Of a stretch of DNA of 25,667 nucleotides, positions 1 through 8,243 are shown in pieces. Each line of letters begins with the position of its first letter. The first letter of the stretch is position 1. The translations under genes and the position numbers were made by a program. The stretch covers positions 1-25,667 of the forward strand of contig JAFSAK010000056.1 in the NCBI GenBank assembly GCA_017441045.1, in the 5' to 3' direction. A model generated the notes under the pieces. It was not told the DNA's origin and did not search any database. It saw only the letters and a list, made by a program, of their open reading frames with translations. The stretch comes from Clostridia bacterium. Its GTDB lineage: Bacteria > Bacillota_A > Clostridia > Oscillospirales > Acutalibacteraceae.

Positions 1-427
1 CCCTTTTTCCGTCGGCTTCAAGCATTTTTGCAATAAGGGTGGTGGTAGTTGTCTTACCGTCAGACCCCGTAACCGCAAAAATTGTAGCGGGGCAAAGGTC
101 GAAGAATACTTCCATTTCGCTTGTAACGGCTATACCTTTTTTGCGGGCATTTTCCAGTTCGGGCAGATTAAAACTCATACCGGGGGTGCGGAAAATAACA
201 TCCACCTCTAAATTTTCAAGGTAGTTTTCTCCGAGTTTGAGTTCGGCTCCCGCACGCTCTAACATATCGGCATTTTCGCCAATCTGTTCACGGGTTCTGC
301 GGTCGCAGGCAATAACACGGGCGCCCTTTTCAAGAAAACTTAAAATAAGGGGTGTGTTACTGATACCTATACCGCACATTGCGATTTTCTTTCCGTTTAA
401 GGTTTCAAAAAATTGCTTGCAATCCAA
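1..427 (-). CDS. murD: UDP-N-acetylmuramoylalanine--D-glutamate ligase (MurD), N-terminal part
   Basis: This is the first 142 residues of a Mur ligase; the rest lies beyond the left edge. MurD adds D-glutamate to UDP-MurNAc-L-Ala in cytoplasmic peptidoglycan precursor synthesis. Visible are an N-terminal Rossmann-like UDP-binding domain (about residues 1-110, with a Gly-rich MCGIGIS loop near 17-23) and the start of the central ATPase domain, whose P-loop GSDGKTTTT is at 121-129. MurD is preferred over MurC because MurC usually has GTHGKT. The start is a TTG at 427, chosen because GGAGGG sits 7 nt upstream and no ATG is near; an ATG-only caller would lose the N-terminus. It lies 33 nt after the carboxypeptidase gene in the same direction, so lepA, the carboxypeptidase and murD are probably one transcript with a cell-wall theme in its last two genes. 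Confidence 0.88.
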   Translation of the reverse strand, partial: MDCKQFFETLNGKKIAMCGIGISNTPLILSFLEKGARVIACDRRTREQIGENADMLERAGAELKLGENYLENLEVDVIFRTPGMSFNLPELENARKKGIAVTSEMEVFFDLCPATIFAVTGSDGKTTTTTLIAKMLEADGKR

Positions 428-460
428 TTTTTATCCCTCCGAATAAGATTTGGTAATGGT

Positions 461-1279
461 TTATTTATTAAGATATTTTTCGCAGTATTCTTCAAATGTT
501 ATATCTAAACTTTTGATTTTTTGCGCGTGAGCAATGCCTATAAATCTATAATGCCAGGGCTCGTAAATAACTTCTGTAATTTCAGTGCTACCTTCGGGGT
601 AGCGGAGAATAAATCCGAAATTATGGGCGTTTTCTTTAAGCCAAGTTGCCTCTTTTGTATTGTTAAAACTGATATCTGCGATATTAAAATCAACCGCAAG
701 ACCTGTATGGTGTTCGCTGGTACCCGGTCGCGCTACGATAGAAGCCGCTTTATCGGGGGCTTCTTCTGCGCTGACGCCGTTATTTATTTGCTTTTGCACC
801 TGATTATCATAAAGCATTTTTTGTGTGGCATAAGAGCGGTATGGAGAGCGGACATAAAGATTAATGCCCTCTTTTTTTGCCTCATCCATCATAGTTTTAA
901 GATAGGGCCACATATCTTTATCCAGTTGCGAAAGCGAGCCGTTTATATATTCTTTCGGAATAGAAGTGAGATTTCCTTCGTAATCAAAATCTTGCGGAAG
1001 GGGATTTGATGGATTAACGAGAATGAGTCGCTCGTATTTTGTATCAAGTCCGTAAGAATTTAAAGCGGGAGTATTATCATCGGAAGCCGGTATGTCAGAT
1101 ACGGGCTTATCAACCTGTGTGGCGGGGTCGCTTATGGTATCATTATCCCCGTTTTTAATGGCGTTACTAACCGCCCCGATAATAATTCCTATAACGCTTG
1201 CCAGAAGAATTATTCCGGCAAGGCAGGAGCAGATAAATATTCGTCTTCTGATTAAAGCTTTTTTCCTTTTTGAAGTCAT
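461..1279 (-). CDS. Membrane-anchored D-alanyl-D-alanine carboxypeptidase, M15B (VanY/DacB-like)
   Basis: A 272-residue zinc peptidase predicted to trim the terminal D-Ala from peptidoglycan stem peptides outside the membrane. A basic N-terminus (MTSKRKK...RRR) and one hydrophobic segment (about 13-38) make a signal anchor; a Ser/Asp/Pro-rich linker (about 45-75) leads to the catalytic domain. M15 motifs are complete: SEHHTGLAVD at 188-197 supplies His190 and Asp197, and EPWH at 240-243 supplies Glu240 and the third zinc ligand His243. The reading frame stays open upstream to 1477 inside lepA, but that extension is only the lepA shadow. ATG at 1279 has GGAG 9 nt upstream. The alternative ATG at 1303 overlaps the lepA stop and has no comparable site. 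A role in vancomycin resistance is not indicated; housekeeping wall trimming is more likely. Confidence 0.88.
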   Translation of the reverse strand: MTSKRKKALIRRRIFICSCLAGIILLASVIGIIIGAVSNAIKNGDNDTISDPATQVDKPVSDIPASDDNTPALNSYGLDTKYERLILVNPSNPLPQDFDYEGNLTSIPKEYINGSLSQLDKDMWPYLKTMMDEAKKEGINLYVRSPYRSYATQKMLYDNQVQKQINNGVSAEEAPDKAASIVARPGTSEHHTGLAVDFNIADISFNNTKEATWLKENAHNFGFILRYPEGSTEITEVIYEPWHYRFIGIAHAQKIKSLDITFEEYCEKYLNK

Positions 1280-1295
1280 AAATTTTTTCTCCGAG

Positions 1296-3101
1296 TTATT
1301 CATCGAGTTTAAGCACTGCCATAAATGCATCCTTCGGTACTTCCACGGAGCCAAGGCGGCGCATCTTCTTTTTACCTTCTTTTTGTTTTTCAAGAAGTTT
1401 CTTTTTGCGTGTAATATCACCGCCATAGCACTTTGCAAGAACGTCTTTGCGCATTGCCTTAACGGTTTCACGGGCAATAATCTTACCGCCTACTGCCACC
1501 TGAATCGGCACTTCAAACAGTTGACGGGGGATATAATCCTTAAGTTTTTCCGCGATTCTACGGGCACGGCCATAGGCATTATCGGAGTGAACTATGAAGG
1601 AAAGGGCATCTACCGTATCGCCTGCTAACATAACATCGAGTTTAACAAGTTTCGATTTTTCGTAACCGCAGGTTTCATAGTCATAACTTGCGTACCCTTT
1701 GGTGCGGGATTTTAAAGCATCAAAAAAGTCATAAACAATTTCACCCATAGGCAAAATGTAGTGAATATCAACACGGTTGCCCATATACTTCATATCAATA
1801 TAGGTGCCGCGTCTTTCTTCACAAAGTTGCATAATGGTTCCAACAAAGTCATTTGGCGAATAGATATGCACGTTAGCAACGGGCTCCAGCGCTTCGGCGA
1901 TTGTTGCAGGGTCGGGGTAATTGGTGGGGTTATCCACCATAACCGAACTGCCGTCGGTAAGGCGGAATTCATATTCAACGCTGGGAGCGGTTGTGATAAT
2001 ATCAAGGTTATATTCTCTTTCCAGTCGCTCCTCGATAATTTCCATATGCAAAAGACCTAAAAATCCGCAACGGAAACCGAAGCCCAAGGCAGTAGAGGTT
2101 TCGGCCTCGAAAAGAAGTGAAGCGTCGTTAAGCTGCAATTTCTCAAGAGCTTCGCGAAGGTCGGGATACTTGGCGCCGTCGGCGGGGTATATACCGCAGA
2201 AAACAACCGGCTTAACATTTTTATATCCCGGAAGCGCCTCGGCGGCAGGGGAATCGGTAAGGGTGATGGTATCGCCGACACGCGCTTCGGAAACGGTCTT
2301 TATAGATGCGGCAAGGTAACCAACTTCGCCTGCTTCAAGACAGTCGCACGGCTCAAGATTTGTCGCCCTTTTTCTGCCAAGTTCAACGATGTCAAAATCG
2401 GCGCCCGTAGCCATCATTCTAACGGTGTCACCCGTTTTTATTTTTCCGCTTACAACTCGGAAGTATACGATAACTCCTTTGTAGGCATCGTAATATGAGT
2501 CGAAAATAAGGGCCTTAAGGGGCTCGTTTCTGTCACCAACGGGGGCGGGAACGCCCTTTACGATAAGTTCCAAAACTTCCTCTACGTTAAGTCCCGTCTT
2601 GGCCGAAACCAAGGGGGCCTCATCGGCGGGAATTCCAATAACATCCTCAATCTCCGCTTTAATACGCTCTGGGTCAGCGGAGGGCAGGTCGATTTTATTA
2701 ACAACGGGTAGAATTTCGAGACCGTGGTCCACCGCCAAGTAGGTGTTGGCAAGGGTCTGGGCTTCAATGCCTTGGGAAGCGTCAACCACAAGTATAGCGC
2801 CTTCGCAGGCGGCAAGGGAACGGGAAACTTCGTAGTTAAAATCCACGTGTCCCGGAGTATCGATAAGATTAAGTTCATATTCCTTACCGTCTTTAGCGGT
2901 ATAATAAAGGGTTACGGCGTGGGCCTTAATGGTAATTCCGCGCTCCCTTTCCAAGTCCATACTATCAAGTATTTGTTCTTCTATATCTCTTTCAGAAACC
3001 GACTGGGTAAGTTCTAAAAGGCGGTCGGCAAGTGTTGATTTACCGTGGTCAATATGGGCTACAATACAGAAGTTTCTTATATTTTCAAGAGGATACGACA
3101 A
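1296..3101 (-). CDS. lepA: Elongation factor 4 (LepA), back-translocating ribosomal GTPase
   Basis: A full-length 601-residue LepA/EF4. It is a translational GTPase that acts on ribosomes with tRNAs in the post-translocation state and affects initiation or stalled elongation. GTPase motifs are intact: G1 AHIDHGKST at 15-23, G3 DTPGH at 81-85 and G4 NKID at 135-138. The EF-G-like domains follow, and the LepA-specific basic C-terminal domain carries the diagnostic [19 protein letters not shown] stretch near the end. The start is a TTG at 3101 with AAGGAG 9 nt upstream; the encoded start [11 protein letters not shown] matches the usual LepA N-terminus, so this start is secure. The stop is 16 nt before the carboxypeptidase start, and the carboxypeptidase Shine-Dalgarno (GGAG) lies just after the lepA stop. 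Confidence 0.97.
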   Translation of the reverse strand: MSYPLENIRNFCIVAHIDHGKSTLADRLLELTQSVSERDIEEQILDSMDLERERGITIKAHAVTLYYTAKDGKEYELNLIDTPGHVDFNYEVSRSLAACEGAILVVDASQGIEAQTLANTYLAVDHGLEILPVVNKIDLPSADPERIKAEIEDVIGIPADEAPLVSAKTGLNVEEVLELIVKGVPAPVGDRNEPLKALIFDSYYDAYKGVIVYFRVVSGKIKTGDTVRMMATGADFDIVELGRKRATNLEPCDCLEAGEVGYLAASIKTVSEARVGDTITLTDSPAAEALPGYKNVKPVVFCGIYPADGAKYPDLREALEKLQLNDASLLFEAETSTALGFGFRCGFLGLLHMEIIEERLEREYNLDIITTAPSVEYEFRLTDGSSVMVDNPTNYPDPATIAEALEPVANVHIYSPNDFVGTIMQLCEERRGTYIDMKYMGNRVDIHYILPMGEIVYDFFDALKSRTKGYASYDYETCGYEKSKLVKLDVMLAGDTVDALSFIVHSDNAYGRARRIAEKLKDYIPRQLFEVPIQVAVGGKIIARETVKAMRKDVLAKCYGGDITRKKKLLEKQKEGKKKMRRLGSVEVPKDAFMAVLKLDE

Positions 3102-3134
3102 GGCAAATTTCTCCTTATAATCTATTATTTATAT

Positions 3135-3163
3135 ATAATAACATATCTTACGACATATTACAA
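3135..3163 (-). promoter_or_regulatory. Sigma-A-type promoter of lepA operon
   Basis: Read on the minus strand, TTGTAA (3163-3158) and TATTAT (3140-3135) are separated by exactly 17 nt, about 35 nt upstream of the lepA TTG start. It is divergent from the two-component promoter, with which it shares the 3102-3272 intergenic region. No riboswitch-like structure is seen in the short leader. Confidence 0.6.
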
Positions 3164-3192
3164 GCGGCAACTTCGTTCTAAATATAGAATTT

Positions 3193-3226
3193 AACTGTTG
3201 CCAAGATATTTACAAACTGTTAAAAT
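3193..3226 (+). promoter_or_regulatory. Promoter of the two-component operon with paired direct repeats
   Basis: TTGCCA (3198-3203) and TAAAAT (3221-3226) are 17 nt apart, about 47 nt before the response regulator start. AACTGTT occurs twice in direct orientation (3193-3199 and 3215-3221), with a repeat-to-repeat distance of 22 bp, two helical turns. The copies overlap the -35 and -10 respectively. OmpR-family regulators usually bind such direct repeats, so these could be autoregulatory sites; that is inference. A small dyad TTCTA-AATA-TAGAA lies just upstream at 3176-3189. Confidence 0.5.
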
Positions 3227-3272
3227 ATTATTGAAATGTGTCGTATATCATCATTATTAAGAGGTGAAGAAT

Positions 3273-3941
3273 ATGGAGAAGAAAACAATACTTATCGCCG
3301 ATGATGAGGAGCGGATAGTCAACCTCATTAAAGATTTTCTTTTATCCGCATCCTTTTCGGTCCTTACCGCCTTTGATGGAAAATCGGCGCTGAATATCGC
3401 CCAAAACGAGAAAATCGATTTGGCTATAATCGATATTATGATGCCCGAACTCAATGGTTGGGAGGTTACCCGCGAAATAAGGAAATTTTCCGATATCCCC
3501 ATCATAATTCTATCGGCCAGAAGTGAAGAATTTGATATGCTAGAAGGTTTCGGCAGCGGAGCCGATGAATATGTAACCAAACCCTTTTCCCCCGCAGTGC
3601 TCGTAAAGAGGGTGGAAGCGCTATTAAAGCGTAGCGAAAAAATGGAAAACGGGGCTAATAAAAAGGGGCTCGATATTGATGAAGCATCCTTTACCGCCTT
3701 TCTTGATGGAGCGCCTTTAGAACTCACCCTAAAGGAATTTAAACTGCTTTGCACTCTTTATAAAAATAAGGGTTTAGTGCTTTCAAGAGATCAGTTGATA
3801 GACGCGGTATGGAACTATGATTTTGATGGAGATAACAGAACGGTTGATTCCCATATAGCGCGACTTCGCACCAAACTCGGCGTTTATGGCGCCGCCAATC
3901 TTAAGACCATATACGGAATGGGGTATAAACTTGACATTTGA
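3273..3941 (+). CDS. OmpR/PhoB-family response regulator
   Basis: A 222-residue transcription factor with an N-terminal receiver domain (about 1-118) and a C-terminal winged helix (about 128-222). The acidic pocket Asp10-Asp11, phosphoacceptor Asp54 (in IIDIMMPE), Ser81 and Lys103 (in YVTKPF) are all present, so it should be phosphorylatable. The output domain has the family features LTLKEFKLL, the recognition-helix region NRTVDSHIARLRTKLG, and the C-terminal hairpin motif IYGMGYKLD. A GTG at 3264 is in frame, but it is part of the GAGGTG ribosome binding site; ATG at 3273, 6 nt after that site, is the likely start. The gene overlaps the kinase gene, so the two form a cognate pair. The signal and targets cannot be read from the sequence. 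Confidence 0.93.
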   Translation: MEKKTILIADDEERIVNLIKDFLLSASFSVLTAFDGKSALNIAQNEKIDLAIIDIMMPELNGWEVTREIRKFSDIPIIILSARSEEFDMLEGFGSGADEYVTKPFSPAVLVKRVEALLKRSEKMENGANKKGLDIDEASFTAFLDGAPLELTLKEFKLLCTLYKNKGLVLSRDQLIDAVWNYDFDGDNRTVDSHIARLRTKLGVYGAANLKTIYGMGYKLDI

Positions 3942-5424
3942 GGAGAAAAAAAGCGGCTTTCGGGGACTTAAAAATAAACTTTGGTTTAATCTGTTTTTGC
4001 GAATTACCGCTATTTTTGCCGTTTTTGTAACCGTGCTTACGGTGGCTAACGGCACCCTGCTTTCCACCTTTTACGGATATAAACAAAAAAATCTTTTAAT
4101 TAGCCAGATAAGAAGAATTTCAAATATAGATTTGAACGATAGTTCTTCGGTGAGCGGAATGCTTTCCGAGTTTTCCGATAGATACGGTTTCGAAACGGAA
4201 ATATACCTGAAAAGCGGAAAGATTTTATATACTACCCGCGGTAGTCAGATGATGGATTTTCTTATTATAGGTCACGATAAGTTTGCTATGTCCCACGAGG
4301 AATTAATCCCCACAAAAAAGCAGGTTTTCGCTGATGGAACAGTATTTGAACAGGCGCAACGCCCTTTTGATAAAGATGAATTTATGCTATGCCGCAAGGA
4401 AATTTCAGATGGTGTTTTTGCGGAGATAAGGATAAAGACAGAACTTATAAAATCTTCTGCCAATATGGCGGGAGAGTTTATAAGCATAGTTGCGGTAATC
4501 TGTTTTGCCCTTTCGGTAGTTTGGATTTTCTTTTATTCGCGAAGATTTTCAAAGCCCTTGGCCCAAATGAGTGAAACCACCAAGCAGATGGCAAAACTCA
4601 GATTCGAAAGAAAACTTGAGCCCACGGGGGATGACGAAATAGCCGACCTTGCCGTATCTATAAACACAATGTCGGATTCCCTCTCTTCCGCCCTCAAAGA
4701 ACTGAAATCCGCCAACGAAAAACTTAAAAGCGAAATTGAAACGGAAAGGCAACTTGATGTTATGCGTAAGGCCTTTGTTGCCAATGTATCCCACGAACTT
4801 AAAACGCCTCTTGCCATAATTAAGGGTTATGCCGAGGGACTTAAACTAAATGTAAATTCCGCCTCGAAGGATGAATATTGCGATACAATTATTGATGAAA
4901 CCGACCGAATGAACGGCCTTGTTTTGAGCATTTTGGAACTTTCACGCTATGAATCGGGGCAGATTCCTTTAAGCAGGGAGATTTTTGATATCGGTGTTCT
5001 CTCATCGCAAATGCTTGGTAAAATTTTCGATGGCAAGGCAATAGAAACCGAAAACCTCATACCCGAAAACACTCTCATTTTTGCCGATAAAGAGCAAATT
5101 CGCGAGGCCCTCGGTGCATATCTTGAAAATGCCCTTTCCCATACGAACAAAGGCGGAAAAGTCACCTTAAAAACCGAGAAAAACGGCGATAAAATAAGGG
5201 TTTGCGTTTTAAATACAGGCAGTCATATAGACCCTGAAATTATGCCGCAGATATGGCAAAGTTTCTATAGGGGAGATACTTCTCATAAAAGGGAGGAGGG
5301 CCGCTTCGGTCTGGGGCTTTCCATTGTGGCGGCGATTATGAAGATGCACGGCGAAGAATATGGAGTTTATAATACCGAAAACGGTGTTTGCTTCTGGCTT
5401 GAAGTGCCCAAAAACCCTGAATAA
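3931..5424 (+). CDS. Membrane sensor histidine kinase (HAMP-HisKA-HATPase)
   Basis: A roughly 497-residue sensor kinase paired with the preceding regulator. It has two transmembrane helices (about 18-44 and 183-203) flanking an extracytoplasmic sensor of about 140 residues. Then come HAMP (about 204-257), HisKA with the H-box NVSHELKTPLA and phospho-acceptor His288, and a C-terminal ATPase domain with N-box Asn400, NTG at 428-430 in place of the usual DxG, and a Gly-rich lid GRFGLGLS at 457-464. The NTG variant is also common in VanS-like kinases. The open frame reaches back to 3886 inside the regulator. I chose TTG at 3931 because it begins before the first membrane helix, overlaps the regulator stop by 11 nt and has GGGG upstream; this start is uncertain. 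A strong terminator follows directly. Confidence 0.9.
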   Translation: MTFEEKKSGFRGLKNKLWFNLFLRITAIFAVFVTVLTVANGTLLSTFYGYKQKNLLISQIRRISNIDLNDSSSVSGMLSEFSDRYGFETEIYLKSGKILYTTRGSQMMDFLIIGHDKFAMSHEELIPTKKQVFADGTVFEQAQRPFDKDEFMLCRKEISDGVFAEIRIKTELIKSSANMAGEFISIVAVICFALSVVWIFFYSRRFSKPLAQMSETTKQMAKLRFERKLEPTGDDEIADLAVSINTMSDSLSSALKELKSANEKLKSEIETERQLDVMRKAFVANVSHELKTPLAIIKGYAEGLKLNVNSASKDEYCDTIIDETDRMNGLVLSILELSRYESGQIPLSREIFDIGVLSSQMLGKIFDGKAIETENLIPENTLIFADKEQIREALGAYLENALSHTNKGGKVTLKTEKNGDKIRVCVLNTGSHIDPEIMPQIWQSFYRGDTSHKREEGRFGLGLSIVAAIMKMHGEEYGVYNTENGVCFWLEVPKNPE

Positions 5425-5428
5425 GAAA

Positions 5429-5459
5429 AATCCCGACTGTTTGTCGGGATTTATTTTTT
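5429..5459 (+). terminator. Intrinsic terminator after the histidine kinase
   Basis: AATCCCGAC (5429-5437) pairs perfectly with GTCGGGATT (5443-5451) around a 5-nt loop, followed by a T-rich tail to 5459. It begins 4 nt after the kinase stop codon. Confidence 0.9.
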
Positions 5460-5526
5460 AAAAAAGTATGTAAAAAATGTCGAATATGTGTTATTATAAT
5501 AGAAAATCCTCAAAAAAGGAGAAAAA

Positions 5527-6693
5527 ATGGAGAAGATAAGGCGTTTGCTTAAAAAAGCCCTTCTTTTTATACTTAATCCAAAACTTATTTTATGTCTGGG
5601 GCTCGGTTGGATTATCACTAACGGATGGTCCTATGTGGTGCTTACCCTCGGCACACTTCTTGATATAAAATGGATGGTGGCGGTAGGTGGCGGATATGTG
5701 GCGTTTTTATGGTTTCCAATGTCACCCGAAAAGATTGTCACTGTTGCGATTGCTATAGGGCTTTTGAGAATTCTTTTTACCAACGATACCAAAACTTTGG
5801 GAGTGCTCAAACAACTGAATCATAAGGTGAAAGCAGAGTATATGAAGTTAAGGAAAAAAAGCAAAAAAACCAAGAAAACCCCTACTTACATAAACGGCGC
5901 GCCGTTATATAAATGCGATGAAAATATTTATAAATTGGAAGTGCCGTTTTATAATATTTATACCGCCGTATTTATGGTAAAAAACGGGGATAAAACAATC
6001 ATTATAGATACCGCAGATAAAGTGGAAGATGCGGAAAATTATATTCTGCCCGCCCTTAAAGAAATCGGGGTTAAAAAGGAAAGCGTTACCGCCATACTTT
6101 TAACCCATACTCACGGGGATCATACGGGCGGTGCGGCACGTCTTGCGGCAGAGTGTGAAAATGCTAAAATATATAGTTTTGCCGACCACAATCCCTACAG
6201 TAAGGACCGTGAATTTAAGGTTATAAATGATGGCGAAATTATAGAGGATTGCATTAAAGCGGTCACCCTTAAGGGACACGAAAATAACAGTGGCGGTTAC
6301 CTTTGTTTGCCTTCAAAAACCCTTATTTCAGGCGATTCTATCCAACTTTACGGACTTGATGTTTACGCTATGGGAATAGGTTTTCCAAAAGAATATTTAT
6401 CATCCCTAAAAAAACTATTAAAAATGGATATGCGGAAAATCTTAGCGTCACACGAATATTCTCCCCTCGGCAGTGAAGCGACCCGAAAAAGCGAGGTAAA
6501 AAGGTATCTCAGATGCGCCAAAGAGTGCCTTTTGGATTTGGTGGATTTTGTGCGAATGAAATCCAAGGAAGGTATCACCGATGCGGGTGATTTGGAAGCG
6601 CTTTTTATAAAAGAAAGAGCCAAAATATATGAAGATTTCCCCACTGCAAATTTTAAAAATGTAATCGAAGCTGTAAAGCGAGAATACCAATAA
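5527..6693 (+). CDS. Membrane-anchored metallo-beta-lactamase-fold hydrolase
   Basis: A 388-residue two-part protein. Residues 1-100 hold hydrophobic segments (about 18-45, 47-64 and 66-86) and a highly basic linker (KLRKKSKKTKK at about 107-117). Residues about 125-320 are a metallo-beta-lactamase domain: THTHGDH at 193-199 gives His194, His196, Asp198 and His199. His251 (in LKGHENN), Asp270 (in LISGDS) and His309 complete a binuclear metal site, so it should be an active hydrolase. The substrate is unknown; the GHENNSGG loop fits the glyoxalase-II-like general group rather than RNase J or DNA-repair members. GGAG lies 5-6 nt before the ATG. It is a single-gene unit with terminators on both sides; TATTATAAT at 5492-5500 could supply a -10, but no convincing -35 is seen. 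The N-terminal part resembles small stand-alone clostridial membrane proteins as I remember them. Confidence 0.82.
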   Translation: MEKIRRLLKKALLFILNPKLILCLGLGWIITNGWSYVVLTLGTLLDIKWMVAVGGGYVAFLWFPMSPEKIVTVAIAIGLLRILFTNDTKTLGVLKQLNHKVKAEYMKLRKKSKKTKKTPTYINGAPLYKCDENIYKLEVPFYNIYTAVFMVKNGDKTIIIDTADKVEDAENYILPALKEIGVKKESVTAILLTHTHGDHTGGAARLAAECENAKIYSFADHNPYSKDREFKVINDGEIIEDCIKAVTLKGHENNSGGYLCLPSKTLISGDSIQLYGLDVYAMGIGFPKEYLSSLKKLLKMDMRKILASHEYSPLGSEATRKSEVKRYLRCAKECLLDLVDFVRMKSKEGITDAGDLEALFIKERAKIYEDFPTANFKNVIEAVKREYQ

Positions 6694-6719
6694 AAAAAGA
6701 GCCAAACGGCTCTTTTTTT
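6693..6719. terminator. Bidirectional intrinsic terminator between convergent genes
   Basis: AAAAAAGAGCC (6693-6703) pairs with GGCTCTTTTTT (6708-6718) around loop AAAC. A- and T-tracts on both sides let it serve the plus-strand hydrolase gene and the minus-strand lipoprotein operon, whose stop codon is at 6722-6724. Confidence 0.9.
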
Positions 6720-6721
6720 AT

Positions 6722-7423
6722 TTATTCATTCCACTCGGCTTTTTCTTTTAGCGTATCCACAAAGAAGTAATATTCATCGGGTACGAAGGTTACCATTTGA
6801 TTGGAGCTGAAATGGGCATAGTAATTGCCGTTATTGTCCTCCCAAAATGCAATTGAATCGCCAAGTATAACCCTATCCTTATCGCAGGCATAAATAAGCG
6901 CTACGGTTTTATACTCAGAGGGTGATTCGGTTCGGTGGAAATAAGCGTTATCAATGAGGTCCTCAACAATTTCCACTCCCTCGGGTAAAATTTCCCCATA
7001 CTGTATTGCGGCATGTGGGGGGTCAGTAGCATAGCAGTAGTGGTCAAATGAATTTTCTTCTACCATTTCTAGATATTCATCATAAACCGATTCTATGGCA
7101 TAGATATTCAGATGCTCATCTACAAGGAGATTCTTTAAATCTTCTTCCGGGAAATGGAAGGTTTCCGAATAAAGCGGGGCCAAAAGCAAGGGAACATTTT
7201 TGGGAGCCACACCAATAGAAACATCAAAGGCATCGTAAATTTTGTAATCTCCCGTAGGAAGATACTTATATGTATTTCCCTGATAGATTACTTCGTAGGT
7301 ATCATCGTTTTTATAATATCCTTGCTTCTCCCGCAGTTCATCAAGGTAGGTACAGGAGCAAAAGGTTACGCATATTAAAACTGCAAGGGTAGACGCAATT
7401 AAAATTCGTAAAAAGCGTTTCAT
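6722..7423 (-). CDS. Putative lipoprotein of the GntR-ABC operon, unknown function
   Basis: A 233-residue protein I do not recognise as a named family. The N-terminus (MKRFLRILIA... hydrophobic to about residue 22, then FCSC) looks like a lipoprotein signal. The candidate lipidated Cys is the last of the FCSC group, although Phe at -3 is atypical for a lipobox. The mature part is acidic, rich in Tyr, Asp and Glu, and has no visible catalytic motif. AGGAGG precedes the ATG at 7423, and the gene starts 10 nt after the permease stop, so it is the last gene of the regulator-ATPase-permease-lipoprotein operon. By position it may be an accessory or sensing subunit of the transporter; that is inference only. 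Confidence 0.72.
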   Translation of the reverse strand: MKRFLRILIASTLAVLICVTFCSCTYLDELREKQGYYKNDDTYEVIYQGNTYKYLPTGDYKIYDAFDVSIGVAPKNVPLLLAPLYSETFHFPEEDLKNLLVDEHLNIYAIESVYDEYLEMVEENSFDHYCYATDPPHAAIQYGEILPEGVEIVEDLIDNAYFHRTESPSEYKTVALIYACDKDRVILGDSIAFWEDNNGNYYAHFSSNQMVTFVPDEYYFFVDTLKEKAEWNE

Positions 7424-7433
7424 AATATTCCTC

Positions 7434-8243
7434 CTATTCCAAATTGAGTTTTTTCGATGTGTTGCGGTGAATGATAAAATACATCAGCGCCACCCAAGAG
7501 GCCGCTAATAAAGTAATTATTAACAAAATTATATGTGTGGTGGTATAGGGGTGGGTTTTCAAAAGATCTGAAAACCAGGTAAAATCTATGTTCATTGCCG
7601 CTAAACTCACGCCAAGCGAAACAAAGGATGCTATAAATTGGGATACCACATTAAACCCGAAATAAATCAATACGGCGGCGAGTATTCTATTTCTCTTCGA
7701 ACGCTGTCCCAAAGATATGCAACAGAAATAGAAAAGGAAACCGCTGACGGTAAATACCGATATAAGAAGCAATATCTCGAAAGTATATAACCAAATTTGA
7801 TTGCCTATATTGTTATAAAGTTCTTTAATTAAGAAAATTATCGCCTTTACAACCTCATTCAAAAGGTCACCCATACTTGCTGCCGCAAGGGCGATTAATA
7901 TCGTCAAAATGGCGGAAAACTGCGCAACAAACGCGGTTATGATTTTTGCTATAAGGTGTTGATTTACTGTAACGGGAAGGGTGAAGGTGAGATAACCTTC
8001 GCTGGCATAGAAGTTGCGGTAAAATCTTATTACCGAAAGTATCAGAGCGAAAAGCGGACAAAGAAAACAACCAATAACGAGGGTGACCAAAGAGGTGGAA
8101 AAGAGGGTGGAATAAACATCGGTGTCGTTTTCAAAAAGTTGGATAAATCTGTTTAAAAAACCGAAAGCGATTATTATAACCTCTGCAAGTAAAAGGTTTC
8201 TTGAATAGTAGATTAGTTCATGTTTTATAAGTTTCTTTACCAT
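7434..8243 (-). CDS. ABC-2-type transporter permease
   Basis: A 269-residue membrane protein with about six hydrophobic helices. The first is around residues 15-32, followed by pairs near 50-73, 96-125, 145-175, 178-205 and a last one near 235-257. Charged ends and the pattern KLIKHELIYYSRN at the N-terminus are typical of export permeases that pair with a single cytosolic ATPase. It overlaps the end of the ATPase gene by 7 nt (ATGGTAA), so translation is probably coupled, and GGAGGTG lies just upstream. In this operon type (YtrABC-like) the transporter often responds to cell-envelope stress or peptide antibiotics, but the substrate here is unknown. Confidence 0.85.
   Translation of the reverse strand: MVKKLIKHELIYYSRNLLLAEVIIIAFGFLNRFIQLFENDTDVYSTLFSTSLVTLVIGCFLCPLFALILSVIRFYRNFYASEGYLTFTLPVTVNQHLIAKIITAFVAQFSAILTILIALAAASMGDLLNEVVKAIIFLIKELYNNIGNQIWLYTFEILLLISVFTVSGFLFYFCCISLGQRSKRNRILAAVLIYFGFNVVSQFIASFVSLGVSLAAMNIDFTWFSDLLKTHPYTTTHIILLIITLLAASWVALMYFIIHRNTSKKLNLE

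Noticed and set aside
1280..1477. N-terminal extension of the carboxypeptidase into lepA
   Set aside because: The extra residues are basic low-quality sequence in another frame of lepA; the Shine-Dalgarno site lies before ATG 1279.
521..1628. Plus-strand open frames opposite the carboxypeptidase and lepA
   Set aside because: They are antisense shadows of well-supported genes, with no ribosome binding sites and Cys/Phe-rich implausible proteins.
461..5424. Vancomycin-resistance cluster (VanY-like peptidase near a VanR/VanS-like pair)
   Set aside because: The peptidase belongs to the lepA operon on the other strand, and no VanH, VanA/B ligase or VanX is present; the similarity is only at family level.
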